NCBI GenBank assembly: GCA_023415055.1
Contig: JAEZLZ010000065.1
Location: 93,582 to 157,581 of the forward strand
DNA from: Bacillota bacterium
GTDB lineage: Bacteria; Bacillota; Clostridia; Lachnospirales; Lachnospiraceae
Length of the DNA stretch: 64,000 nt
Direction of reading: 5' to 3'
This document shows, one piece after another, positions 1 through 7,600 of the stretch (positions within the stretch are counted from its first letter, which is position 1; each line of letters begins with the position of its first letter). The translations under genes and the position numbers were made by a program. Below the pieces are notes generated by a model. It ran no database searches. It had not been told where the DNA came from and worked only from the letters and a program-made list of their open reading frames with translations.

Positions 1-608
1 GTCTCACCGTTTACCACTGGCTCCAGCCTCTGAACCAGCTGATGGCTTAAAAATCGGTCTGCCATCACCTTCTCATCCCCGATTTGGGGGTATCCGATGG
101 AGATCTTCATCATAAAGCGGTCCAATTGCGCTTCGGGGAGGTTATAGGTACCCAGATAATCAATGGGATTCTGTGTTGCGATAACCATAAAGGGTGCAGG
201 CAGCGGATAGGTAACACCGTCCACGGTTACCTGCTTCTCCTCCATTGCTTCCAGTAAGCTCGCCTGTGTCTTCGGGGAGGTACGATTGATCTCATCAGCA
301 AGAATAATGTTATTCACGATGGCTCCCTTGGAATACTCAAAGCTGCCAGTCTGCATATTATAGATGGAAAGACCGGTTACATCACTGGGTAAGGTATCCG
401 GTGTAAACTGAATCCGGGTAAAGCCGCAGTCAATCGTCTGTGCTACTGTCTTAGCCAACGTCGTCTTTCCTACCCCGGGGACATCCTCCAGAAGCAGGTG
501 ACCTCCTGCCAACAGGGTAACCAGCGTATGCTCGATCACTTCTCTCTTACCGACAATTATCTGTTCCATATTATGTATCATATCAGCAATCTTTTTTTGA
601 TTCTCCAT
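1..608 (-). CDS. MoxR family AAA+ ATPase (3' end outside window)
   Basis: The reading frame opens with ATG at 608 and runs off the left edge, giving about 202 N-terminal residues. It has a Walker A site (EDVPGVGKTT), the MoxR-typical stretch QFTPDTLPSDVTG, a Walker B/LADEINR segment followed by TSPKTQASLLEAMEE, and sensor 1 ATQNP. These are hallmarks of the MoxR branch of AAA+ ATPases, which act as chaperones for cofactor insertion or protein maturation and are usually followed by a DUF58/VWA protein and transglutaminase-like genes. Those partners would lie beyond the left edge and cannot be seen. A purine-rich GAGAAGGGGAAG precedes the start. The assignment is secure at family level; the substrate is unknown. 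Confidence 0.93.
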   Translation of the reverse strand, partial: MENQKKIADMIHNMEQIIVGKREVIEHTLVTLLAGGHLLLEDVPGVGKTTLAKTVAQTIDCGFTRIQFTPDTLPSDVTGLSIYNMQTGSFEYSKGAIVNNIILADEINRTSPKTQASLLEAMEEKQVTVDGVTYPLPAPFMVIATQNPIDYLGTYNLPEAQLDRFMMKISIGYPQIGDEKVMADRFLSHQLVQRLEPVVNGE

Positions 609-820
609 AGTCTTCCCCTTCTCATCATAAATTGTAAACCTTTCCATTATTATACTTTAATTACCGGAATCATAGCAAGGTAAGAAATGCATTAGTTTTT
701 GTACTTTTTATGATATTTTTGGCGAACTGCATTCGCTGTCCGGAGGACTTTTTAATTCATAGGACGCAATTCCCCATAAATTAACGCTGTGTTAGATAAT
801 AATATTGGTTATGTATAAAA

Positions 821-850
821 TTATAGGAGAGAAGTAATTCTCTCCTATTT
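821..850 (-). terminator. Hairpin downstream of the small membrane protein gene
   Basis: A 10-bp perfect stem (ATAGGAGAGA / TCTCTCCTAT) with a 6-nt loop lies 50-80 nt past the stop of the minus-strand gene ending at 900. It is followed on the minus strand by an A/T-rich tail with a run of four T. It probably ends that transcript; the T tract is short, so it may be bidirectional or weak. Confidence 0.55.
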
Positions 851-899
851 TGGCAATCAATTATTAGAAAGTTTATTAATTTACTTTCTATAATAAATT

Positions 900-1139
900 C
901 TATTTACTTTCTATAAAAAAATATTCTTTTATTAATGCCAATAGACTTATTACAATGAATATGTAAGTAAAAATATATGGCACAAGTAACCCATATTCAG
1001 ATAATGCAGTCATGAACCTACCTTTATCCGAATACCATTCAGTCAAATTTGATGCTATTATTGATGCAGATATTAATATTGAAATATTTGAAAACATTGA
1101 AATAAATAATAAAGCGATACCTATAATAGTTCTTTTCAT
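900..1139 (-). CDS. Small two-helix membrane protein, unknown function
   Basis: A 79-residue protein. I place the start at ATG 1139 rather than the upstream in-frame ATG at 1166, because a perfect AGGAGGA (1145-1151) sits 5 nt before it. It has two hydrophobic stretches: residues about 4-31 (IIGIALLFISMF onward) and about 48-73 (YGLLVPYIFTYIF onward), separated by a polar loop containing WYSDKGR. There is no recognisable domain. The gene stands alone between the MoxR gene and mtnN, and is AT-richer than its neighbours. The 3' end carries two direct copies of TATAGAAAGTAAAT, one including the stop codon. It is probably a real gene given the strong ribosome binding site; function unknown. Confidence 0.6.
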   Translation of the reverse strand: MKRTIIGIALLFISMFSNISILISASIIASNLTEWYSDKGRFMTALSEYGLLVPYIFTYIFIVISLLALIKEYFFIESK

Positions 1140-1294
1140 AATGTTCCTCCTAATAATTTCTATCAATAATTTAATTATATATCATTCAAACAAACCTTTA
1201 CAATATAATTACCTTTATTTTCTAAACAATTATAGGCGGTCTATCCCTAAATTGCTTTTGGCGTTCAGTACCAATAACATTGTCTAACAGAGCG

Positions 1295-1350
1295 TAAAAT
1301 AAAAAGGATGACCCCGTCTATCACCTTAGTAATACACTTAAGTCATCCTC
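1295..1350 (-). terminator. Rho-independent terminator of mtnN
   Basis: Read on the minus strand, AGGATGAC and GTCATCCT form a stem followed directly by TTTTTATTTTA, a few nucleotides after the mtnN stop codon. This is a typical intrinsic terminator. Confidence 0.8.
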
Positions 1351-1356
1351 TGCTCA

Positions 1357-2055
1357 TTACAGTCTTGCTACTAGTCCGTTTAAAAGTTTTACTGTATTTC
1401 TGATTGCAATTTCCTCAAATTCTTGATAGCTCATCTCTGCGCTATGATCTGCCTTATCTGAGATCGCACGGATAATGAGAAAGGGAACCTGATTTAAGTA
1501 CGCCGCCTGTGCGATCGCCGCTCCCTCCATCTCCGTACAGAAGCCATTAAAATGATCCACCAACCAGGTCTTCTTCTCGCCGTCCGAGATGAACTGGTCA
1601 CCGCTTACGACTCTTCCCGTATGCACGCCCACCTCAGGAATAACCTCGTTGCATACATCCTTCGCAAGAGTAATCAAGCGCTCATCTGCCACAAATACGG
1701 AAGCCTCCATTCTGGGTATGACGCCGACCGGATACCCAAAACCAGTTGCATCCACATCATGCTGTTGGGTATCAGTAGAGAGTACGATGTCAGCGATATC
1801 AATCTCATTTCTCAAGGAACCTGCCACTCCGGTATTGATTACCGCATCTACACCAAAAAGATCAATTAATATCTGTGTACATACAGCAGCATTCACCTTG
1901 CCGATACCGCAGCGTACTACGACCACCTCATGGTTGTTTAGCCTGCCTTCGTTGAATTCCATAGAAGCGATCGTCCTGACCTGTACCGCTGTCATCTGAC
2001 TCTTCAGAATATGAACTTCCTCGTCCATCGCTCCGATGATCCCTATTTTCTTCAT
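1357..2055 (-). CDS. mtnN: 5'-methylthioadenosine/S-adenosylhomocysteine nucleosidase
   Basis: This cytosolic enzyme cleaves MTA and SAH to adenine plus the thio-ribose, clearing by-products of polyamine synthesis and methylation. The 232-residue length matches the family. Family signatures visible are the N-terminal IGIIGAMDEEV with the catalytic glutamate, NTGVAGSL near residue 95, EMEGAAIAQ (the ribose-binding glutamate) near residue 175, and RAISDKAD containing the catalytic aspartate. The gene is monocistronic: its own terminator follows at 1295-1350, and the next gene upstream is on the opposite strand. A G/A-rich site (AGGAGAAAA) precedes ATG 2055. Confidence 0.95.
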   Translation of the reverse strand: MKKIGIIGAMDEEVHILKSQMTAVQVRTIASMEFNEGRLNNHEVVVVRCGIGKVNAAVCTQILIDLFGVDAVINTGVAGSLRNEIDIADIVLSTDTQQHDVDATGFGYPVGVIPRMEASVFVADERLITLAKDVCNEVIPEVGVHTGRVVSGDQFISDGEKKTWLVDHFNGFCTEMEGAAIAQAAYLNQVPFLIIRAISDKADHSAEMSYQEFEEIAIRNTVKLLNGLVARL

Positions 2056-2482
2056 TGTATTTTCTCCTATCGCAATGTATTATCAACCCTGTTCATTTTC
2101 TATCCATACCGGTGTAATGCTTGAATAACACCAGGTTATTACTATTGTATAATATTCCGCCGCAAAATACAATATAAGGAGCCCCAGTCATCCTTAGCCC
2201 AAGTTTTCTTAGATGAAATGCTGAATTAATTATTTGACCAGAGTCATATTGTTAAGAATTTTTTAAAATTTATTTGCAAAAAATATGTGACTGAGATACA
2301 ATGTACTCGGTTATGCACGGGGTTATCGGGAAGTGTAGCGGTTACCCCACTTACTACATATATTTATAGAGAGTACGCTTTAAGAACTTTCTATGATAAC
2401 ACCGAAGAAGTAACGCGGTTTCGTTATGCTTTTTCAAAGATGATCTGAATAGAACAGTCATGGTTAGGAAAGGATTTTAAAA
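2056..2482. other. 427-bp intergenic region between divergent mtnN and the TSCPD gene
   Basis: It must hold promoters for both mtnN (minus) and the TSCPD-murG pair (plus), but I see no convincing paired -35/-10 boxes. It contains one degenerate copy of a dispersed palindromic element at 2365-2398. The GGGGT/ACCCC inverted pair around 2319-2349 could form a weak hairpin. Confidence 0.5.
2365..2398 (+). repeat. Degenerate copy of the AGAAAG...CTTTCT dispersed palindromic element
   Basis: The stretch ATAGAGAGTACGCTTTA then AGAACTTTCTATG resembles the better copies at 39543-39590, 44152-44200 and 56338-56385. Its stem is imperfect. Assignment to the family is by eye. Confidence 0.45.
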
Positions 2483-2728
2483 ATGGTATATAAAACTTCA
2501 GGCGTATGCAGCCGGGAAATCAATTTCGAGATAGACGAAAAGACCAATGTTATAACTGCACTCAGCTTTAAAGGCGGCTGTAACGGCAATGCCAGCGGTA
2601 TCTCCAAGCTGGTCGTTGGCATGAAAGTAGATGATGTGATCCGTAAATTAGAAGGTGTGACCTGCGATTCTCGCCCTACCTCCTGCCCGGATCAGTTAGC
2701 CAAGGCATTAAAGGAATGGAGGTCCTAA
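2483..2728 (+). CDS. TSCPD domain protein (TIGR03905 type)
   Basis: An 81-residue protein made almost entirely of one TSCPD domain. The signature TSCPDQLAKAL is at the C-terminus, and conserved cysteines occur in GVCSRE, GGCNGN, GVTCDS and TSCPD. The TSCPD domain is also found at the C-terminus of some ribonucleotide reductases, where cysteines suggest metal binding. Stand-alone copies are common in Clostridia and have no proven role. AGGAAAGGA precedes the ATG. The stop codon lies 2 nt before the murG start, so the two genes are almost certainly cotranscribed and perhaps translationally coupled. Confidence 0.88.
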   Translation: MVYKTSGVCSREINFEIDEKTNVITALSFKGGCNGNASGISKLVVGMKVDDVIRKLEGVTCDSRPTSCPDQLAKALKEWRS

Positions 2729-2730
2729 GA

Positions 2731-3795
2731 ATGAAACGTATCGTATTAACCGGCGGAGGGACGGCTGGACATGTCACACCCTGTATTGCATTACTTCCAG
2801 GGTTAGCACAGGAAGGCTTTGATATCCAGTACATTGGTTCCTATCAGGGAATCGAGCGAAAGCTCATAGAAGAATATAACATACCTTACCACGGTATATC
2901 CTCCGGTAAATTAAGAAGATACTTTGACCCCAAGAATTTTTCCGACCCCTTTAAGGTGATGAAAGGGTATCTGGAAGCAAGAAAATTATTAAAGAATCTA
3001 AAACCCGATATCGTATTTTCCAAGGGCGGTTTTGTGACCGTACCCGTTGTATTGGCTGCGAAGAGCTTCAAGATCCCGGTTATTGTCCATGAGTCCGATA
3101 TGACTCCCGGTTTAGCCAATAAACTGGCTCTTCCCTCTGCCTCCAAGATCTGTGTCAACTTCCCGGAGACACTAAAGTTTCTTCCCGAAGGAAAGGCCGT
3201 CCTTACCGGTACTCCGATCCGTAAGGAACTCTTCTCCGGCAACAAGCTGCGTGGTCTTGATTTCTGCGGCTTTACCGTAAATAAACCGGTATTACTTGTA
3301 ATCGGTGGCAGTACCGGCTCCAGAATTATCAATGAGATCATTCGCGGCATGCTTCCAACTCTGCTGCGTGATTTTCAAGTCATTCATCTCTGCGGTAAGG
3401 GTAATCTGGATGAGCGTCTGAATGATACCGCAGGCTATGTACAATATGAATATATCCGAGCTGAGTTAAGTGACCTATTTGCTGCCTCAGATCTCGTTAT
3501 CTCCAGAGCAGGTGCAAATGCGATCTGTGAACTATTGGCACTTCGTAAGCCCAACATCCTAATTCCGCTATCGGCAAAAGCAAGCCGCGGCGATCAGATT
3601 CTGAACGCAGAATCCTTCGAACGTCAGGGCTATTCCTATCTGTTAAATGAGGAAGAGCTCAGCATCGCTAAGCTTTTAGACGCCATCAAGACTGTCATGG
3701 ACCAGAAGCAAAGCTATATTGATGCCATGAATAAGAGTACTTTAAATAACTCCATCGATACGATCCTTAAGCTGATTAAAGAGACGGCGAAATAG
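2731..3795 (+). CDS. murG: MurG, UDP-GlcNAc:lipid I N-acetylglucosaminyltransferase
   Basis: It transfers GlcNAc to lipid I to make lipid II, the last cytoplasmic step of peptidoglycan synthesis, at the inner face of the membrane. The protein has 354 residues, as usual for MurG. The N-terminal glycine loop GGGTAGH is at residues 8-14, VFSKGGFVTVPV near 95, HESDMTPGLANK near 120, a second glycine-rich loop GGSTGSR near 195, and the donor-site segment SRAGANAICELL near 255. I choose ATG 2731 because GGAGG lies 8 nt upstream; the upstream ATG at 2716 falls inside the previous gene. It sits outside any division/cell-wall cluster, so it could be a second MurG copy. Confidence 0.93.
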   Translation: MKRIVLTGGGTAGHVTPCIALLPGLAQEGFDIQYIGSYQGIERKLIEEYNIPYHGISSGKLRRYFDPKNFSDPFKVMKGYLEARKLLKNLKPDIVFSKGGFVTVPVVLAAKSFKIPVIVHESDMTPGLANKLALPSASKICVNFPETLKFLPEGKAVLTGTPIRKELFSGNKLRGLDFCGFTVNKPVLLVIGGSTGSRIINEIIRGMLPTLLRDFQVIHLCGKGNLDERLNDTAGYVQYEYIRAELSDLFAASDLVISRAGANAICELLALRKPNILIPLSAKASRGDQILNAESFERQGYSYLLNEEELSIAKLLDAIKTVMDQKQSYIDAMNKSTLNNSIDTILKLIKETAK

Positions 3796-3876
3796 CCGGA
3801 ATAAATTTTTCAGGAGTTAATCGTATCTGATAACTTTTCTAGATCTGGGTGTCGTCGAAAATATATAAAAAGATTC

Positions 3877-3984
3877 AGGGCTGTTTCAAAGGCTTCCTAA
3901 TAGTGAAAGGAAAGGATAACATACATCCCGTAACGTGCTGTTATTCTTTCCTTTCGCTAGATATGAGCCTTTTGAAACAGCCCT
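3877..3984. terminator. Long imperfect hairpin, bidirectional terminator between convergent genes
   Basis: Outer arms AGGGCTGTTTCAAA and TTTGAAACAGCCCT are perfect complements. Inner arms around GAAAGGAAAG and CTTTCCTTTC extend the structure to about 108 nt. T-rich tracts follow on both strands. It lies between murG (plus) and the HIT gene (minus), so it can stop both transcripts. Confidence 0.75.
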
Positions 3985-3996
3985 TGTTTAATGTAT

Positions 3997-4413
3997 CTAT
4001 TCAATCTTAGAAGCGATAGCCGCAGCCAGAGCTGCTGCCTCTCCATCCTCATAGCTGCCCTGAGCCCAGGCTGTTTTCACCTGATCTTTGTAGTATCTTG
4101 GAATAAGGTGCATATGGAAATGGAATACGGTCTGTCCCGCTGCCTCACCATTATTCTGTAACAGATTCATACCGTCACAGTGAAGCTCTTCCTGAATGGC
4201 TTTTGCTATCTTGCGAGCTACAAGCAACGCCCTTGCGGCGGTCTCATCTCCCAGTTCAAAAAGATTCGCATAGTGACGCTTGGATAAAATAATCGTATGA
4301 CCCTTCGCTGCAGGTGAAATATCCATAATCGCTTTAAAATCCTCATCCTCATAAACGATCGCGGAAGGAATCTCTCCCGCGATTATTTTGCAAAAAATAC
4401 AGTTGTTTTGCAT
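3997..4413 (-). CDS. HIT family nucleotide hydrolase
   Basis: A 138-residue histidine-triad protein. The N-terminus has the CIFCKIIAGEIPS motif, whose two cysteines often bind zinc. The catalytic triad is HFHMH followed by LIPRY near residue 103. Members hydrolyse or transfer AMP from adenosine phosphoramidates and dinucleoside polyphosphates in the cytosol. A strong AAGGAGG lies 7 nt before the ATG. The gene is monocistronic and divergent from the histidine kinase at 4540. Confidence 0.94.
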   Translation of the reverse strand: MQNNCIFCKIIAGEIPSAIVYEDEDFKAIMDISPAAKGHTIILSKRHYANLFELGDETAARALLVARKIAKAIQEELHCDGMNLLQNNGEAAGQTVFHFHMHLIPRYYKDQVKTAWAQGSYEDGEAAALAAAIASKIE

Positions 4414-4539
4414 AAAGTCCTCCTTGTCGATTGTTGTTAACTTGTTTATATTGTAATATTTTCCAAAATTTGATACTATAGTAGATATGATAGCAACCTA
4501 ATAATCGATACATAGTTCCATACCAAAGGGGGATATAGA

Positions 4540-5292
4540 ATGTTATCCGAAATCAATAATGACACCTTAGCCAACATGATTAAGGCGAATCCCGAGCTTG
4601 AAAGCATCATCCAGACCATCACTGCCGCAAACAAGAAGACAACCTCAACACTCGTACATGAGCTGCGTAATCCACTGGCTTTGCTCAAGGGAACGATTCA
4701 ATATATTGAAATGAAGCATCCGGACATAAAGGAGTATAAGTACTGGGATCAGGTCCAGGATCTGATCAATGATATGGAACGTATCATGCAAGATGCTTCC
4801 ATGCTCAATAATACCACCATTCTTAATAAAGAGAATCAGGATCTGGTCGCACTGATGGAAAATATTATCAGCAGCTTTATGCCTCAGGCGATCACTAAGG
4901 AGGTTGAACTGGTGCTAAACATCGCTCCGGACAGCGAAGCAGCATTTCGAAGCTATTCCTGCGACGGAGGAAAGCTGAAGCAGGTATTTACCAATATGAT
5001 CAAGAACGCCTTTGAAGCTACAAAACAAGGCGACTTTATACACATTGCATTGGCACATCTTCCGGGAGTAGCAGATTCTCCTGCAAAGCTTTCGATTACC
5101 TTAAGTAACAATGGTCAGCCCATTCCGGAGGAAGCTCTGGAGCTCATCTTCCAGCCCTTTGTTACCTATAAAAAGGGCGGTACCGGCGTAGGTCTTGCTC
5201 TTGCCAGGAAGGTAATCGATCTGCATTATGGCAGCATCGAGGTCACCTCCAATGAAGAGCTGACTTCGTTCACAATCCTTTTACCGGAATAG
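4540..5292 (+). CDS. Soluble orphan sensor histidine kinase
   Basis: This 250-residue protein has only a kinase core and a short N-terminal helix, with no membrane segment or sensory domain. The phosphoacceptor is His40 in LVHELRNPLALLKG. The N box is TNMIKNAFEA. The G1 box reads SNNGQPI, where the usual aspartate is asparagine. The G2 box GGTGVGLALARK is intact near residue 215. The architecture resembles small sporulation-type or nitrogen-type kinases that receive input from partner proteins. No response regulator is adjacent. AGGGGG is well placed before the ATG, and a terminator follows. The D to N change in G1 may reduce ATP binding. Confidence 0.88.
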   Translation: MLSEINNDTLANMIKANPELESIIQTITAANKKTTSTLVHELRNPLALLKGTIQYIEMKHPDIKEYKYWDQVQDLINDMERIMQDASMLNNTTILNKENQDLVALMENIISSFMPQAITKEVELVLNIAPDSEAAFRSYSCDGGKLKQVFTNMIKNAFEATKQGDFIHIALAHLPGVADSPAKLSITLSNNGQPIPEEALELIFQPFVTYKKGGTGVGLALARKVIDLHYGSIEVTSNEELTSFTILLPE

Positions 5293-5303
5293 ATTTCTAT
5301 CCT

Positions 5304-5355
5304 TAGGCTGTAACAAAAGACGCTTATCAACGGCATGTGTCTTTTGTTGCAGCTT
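5304..5355 (+). terminator. Terminator of the orphan kinase gene
   Basis: The complementary arms CTGTAACAAAAGAC and GTCTTTTGTTGCAG form a 14-bp stem with one mismatch, 20 nt past the stop codon. The T-rich right arm and following TTATTAAATATT support transcription termination. Confidence 0.7.
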
Positions 5356-5396
5356 ATTAAATATTATGATGGATATCTTACAAACTCTGAGGTGGT

Positions 5397-6398
5397 TTAC
5401 AGAATATTGAACTGAAATACCTGATCAAAGGTTCTGAGCGTCTTAAAATTACCTTTGGCTGTCAGATCTCCGGACATGAAGGCTCCCTGGAAGGTGATGC
5501 GGCCCTGCACCAGTTTATTCACTACAGCATGGGTGGTTTTCGCTAGCACATCTGCATCCGGTTTTTCGCCATAATAGCATTTCATGCGTTTATTATTAAT
5601 CTCCACCACGAGATTCTTCTTCGTATCCGACATCTGTATGGAATAAGAAGCTACAAAATCATCGAGCGGGTGGAAGTTATCCTTCAGGTTCTTGAGAAAC
5701 TCCTGTTCAACTTCCCCATCTGAGTTCGTATCCAGCATTTCCTTGAAGATCTGAGTAAGCTCCTCTATATCTTCCTTCTGCTTCTTCACATAGGTATCAT
5801 CCGAAACATAGACAGATAGCTGTTCGCTCTCCTGAGGAGTAAGAGTGATGGATGTACTGCAAAGGACATTTTGCTTGATCGCAGTATTGCTGGTAGGAAG
5901 GGATTTCGTCTTCTGATGAATGGTCCGGTAAAAAACTTCTGCCTTCTTCTCAATCACATCCGCATAATCCTTGTTCGTTTCAAATTCCACATGGTCATCG
6001 ATATATGCCCCCAATCCACTGACCGGAAGTCCGCCAAGAATCTCCCACGCCTTAATAAGATATAGCTCCGCGTCTCTCTCTCCGTAGGTGGTTGCGATAG
6101 CAACGGGAAGCATATAGAGCTTACTCAGCTTGTCCTTATCTGCATATAGCCAGCAGGCATCCAGAAATTGCTGCATCAACCCGCCGATTCCGAACCATTC
6201 CACATTGGTTGCTAGTATGACGCCGTCCGCTTCCTTCAAGGTCTTCGGAAGCATCGATATGGCGTTCTTTTCTTCATAAAGGTTATATCTGGTAACCTGT
6301 ACCCTAAGCTCCTCCAGTACTGCCGTCAGCTTACTCATTACATAGAGCGTCGGATCCTCGATTAATCCTCGACCACCATAATAGATATTAATTTTCAT
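5397..6398 (-). CDS. Flavodoxin-like oxidoreductase fused to an SCP2 sterol-carrier-like domain
   Basis: A 333-residue two-domain protein. Residues 1 to about 165 look like an NADPH-dependent FMN reductase/flavodoxin fold: a short beta strand (KINIYYGG), then LKEADGVILATNVEWFGIGG, where such proteins cradle the flavin, then a third strand near TYGERDAEL. A linker rich in charged residues follows. From about residue 245 the segment SIQMSDTKKNLVVEI to TAKGNFKTLRTF matches the SCP2 fold, which carries hydrophobic ligands; its FQGAFMSGDLTAKGN segment is typical of SCP2 domains. GGAGAG precedes the ATG. The gene is followed upstream by the rhomboid gene on the same strand. A role in reducing a lipophilic substrate is inference. 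Confidence 0.8.
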   Translation of the reverse strand: MKINIYYGGRGLIEDPTLYVMSKLTAVLEELRVQVTRYNLYEEKNAISMLPKTLKEADGVILATNVEWFGIGGLMQQFLDACWLYADKDKLSKLYMLPVAIATTYGERDAELYLIKAWEILGGLPVSGLGAYIDDHVEFETNKDYADVIEKKAEVFYRTIHQKTKSLPTSNTAIKQNVLCSTSITLTPQESEQLSVYVSDDTYVKKQKEDIEELTQIFKEMLDTNSDGEVEQEFLKNLKDNFHPLDDFVASYSIQMSDTKKNLVVEINNKRMKCYYGEKPDADVLAKTTHAVVNKLVQGRITFQGAFMSGDLTAKGNFKTLRTFDQVFQFNIL

Positions 6399-6455
6399 GC
6401 ACTAATCTCTCCTCTGCTGTAGCTATGAATTCTGTTCCGATCGTATCCTATCCAT

Positions 6456-7586
6456 TTATACCGAAAACGGTTGTTCAACCGTATTTCTTCTCTTCGGTCG
6501 TCGATATACGATTGCGGCAAGCAGGATACCTGCAAGAAAGCCCCCGACATGAGCCGCCTGATCAATCTGTGTGTTAGCAAAACCGCCATAGAGGCTGAAT
6601 ATTACAAATAATACCATCTGTCTGGTGCTGATATCCTCCAATCGTCCACGGTTAATCGCCACGATGTAGAGCATCGCACCCACAACGCCGAAGATTGCAC
6701 CCGAAGCCCCGATGGAGAATACGCTTTCCCCTATAAGATACTGGCCGCTTTCTTTCCACATATTATAACTGATTGAGGTAATCCCTGCAAGAATTCCCGT
6801 ACCGAAATACAGGATAAGATATCGTATCTTTCCTGCTGCCCTCTCCAAATTATCTCCAACGAAAAACAGTACCAGCATATTATTAAAGACATGGCTAAAA
6901 TCCGAGTGCATAAACATCGAGGTAATAACCCGATAATATTCCTTTTCCGTAATCACATAATACCAGGACAGAGCACCCTTTTCGAGCATCCTGGAATATC
7001 CCCCGAAGATCGGTGTATACTGCATCAGGATAAATATAAGAACATTTATTATAATCACAAGCGTATTCATTAGCGTGAATACACCCTGCCGTCTTCTTAC
7101 AGACTTCGTCTGTCGGAGGTTATCCCTCGTCCTGCCAAAATGCTCTGTCGTAGAAAAAGCTTCCCGAGACATCTGCTGTCTAACTTCCTCCGATAGAAGC
7201 TCCTCTATGCTCTTGCGTAGATCAGAGAAATCTCCGGATCCGGTCTCATAGATAATCAATCGATTTGTACTTAGGTCAAGGATCCAGTGCTCGCCCTCTC
7301 TGCTCTGTGTACTAAGCTGCTTTACCTTATCTGCTGCCGTAGTCAGGATGAGACTGAGCAGACGTATTCTGTTTGGATAGGAGCTCCTAAAATTATTCTT
7401 AATCTGCTCCAGTATGTTCTCATACTGCTCCTTCACCAGCTCATCTCCGGTAATAATATGAACTACGGACACAATAGTAAGCACCGTTGCCTCTGTTTGA
7501 TAATACAGATAGATCCCTGCTGCGTTCGAATTCAGTCTCTGGTATCCGAGCTGAGTAAAGGTCTGTTCCAGTCTTTCTTCTATCAT
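6456..7586 (-). CDS. Rhomboid family intramembrane serine protease
   Basis: It cleaves membrane proteins within the bilayer. The first 165 residues form a soluble extension of unknown fold; then about six membrane helices follow from residue 172. The catalytic serine is Ser295 in SIGASGAIFG, and the catalytic histidine is His346 in QAAHVGGFLAG. The rhomboid-typical HSDFSHVFNNM segment is at 227-237. I take ATG 7586 as the start because AAAGGAT lies just upstream. A longer TTG start at 7613 would overlap glpK by 13 nt. The gene begins 15 nt past the glpK stop codon, so the two are probably cotranscribed. Its substrate is unknown. Confidence 0.9.
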   Translation of the reverse strand: MIEERLEQTFTQLGYQRLNSNAAGIYLYYQTEATVLTIVSVVHIITGDELVKEQYENILEQIKNNFRSSYPNRIRLLSLILTTAADKVKQLSTQSREGEHWILDLSTNRLIIYETGSGDFSDLRKSIEELLSEEVRQQMSREAFSTTEHFGRTRDNLRQTKSVRRRQGVFTLMNTLVIIINVLIFILMQYTPIFGGYSRMLEKGALSWYYVITEKEYYRVITSMFMHSDFSHVFNNMLVLFFVGDNLERAAGKIRYLILYFGTGILAGITSISYNMWKESGQYLIGESVFSIGASGAIFGVVGAMLYIVAINRGRLEDISTRQMVLFVIFSLYGGFANTQIDQAAHVGGFLAGILLAAIVYRRPKRRNTVEQPFSV

Positions 7587-7600
7587 TTTGCTATCCTTTT

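Noticed and set aside
1012..1287. Plus-strand ORF overlapping the small membrane protein gene
   Set aside because: No ribosome binding site, and the minus-strand gene has a strong one.
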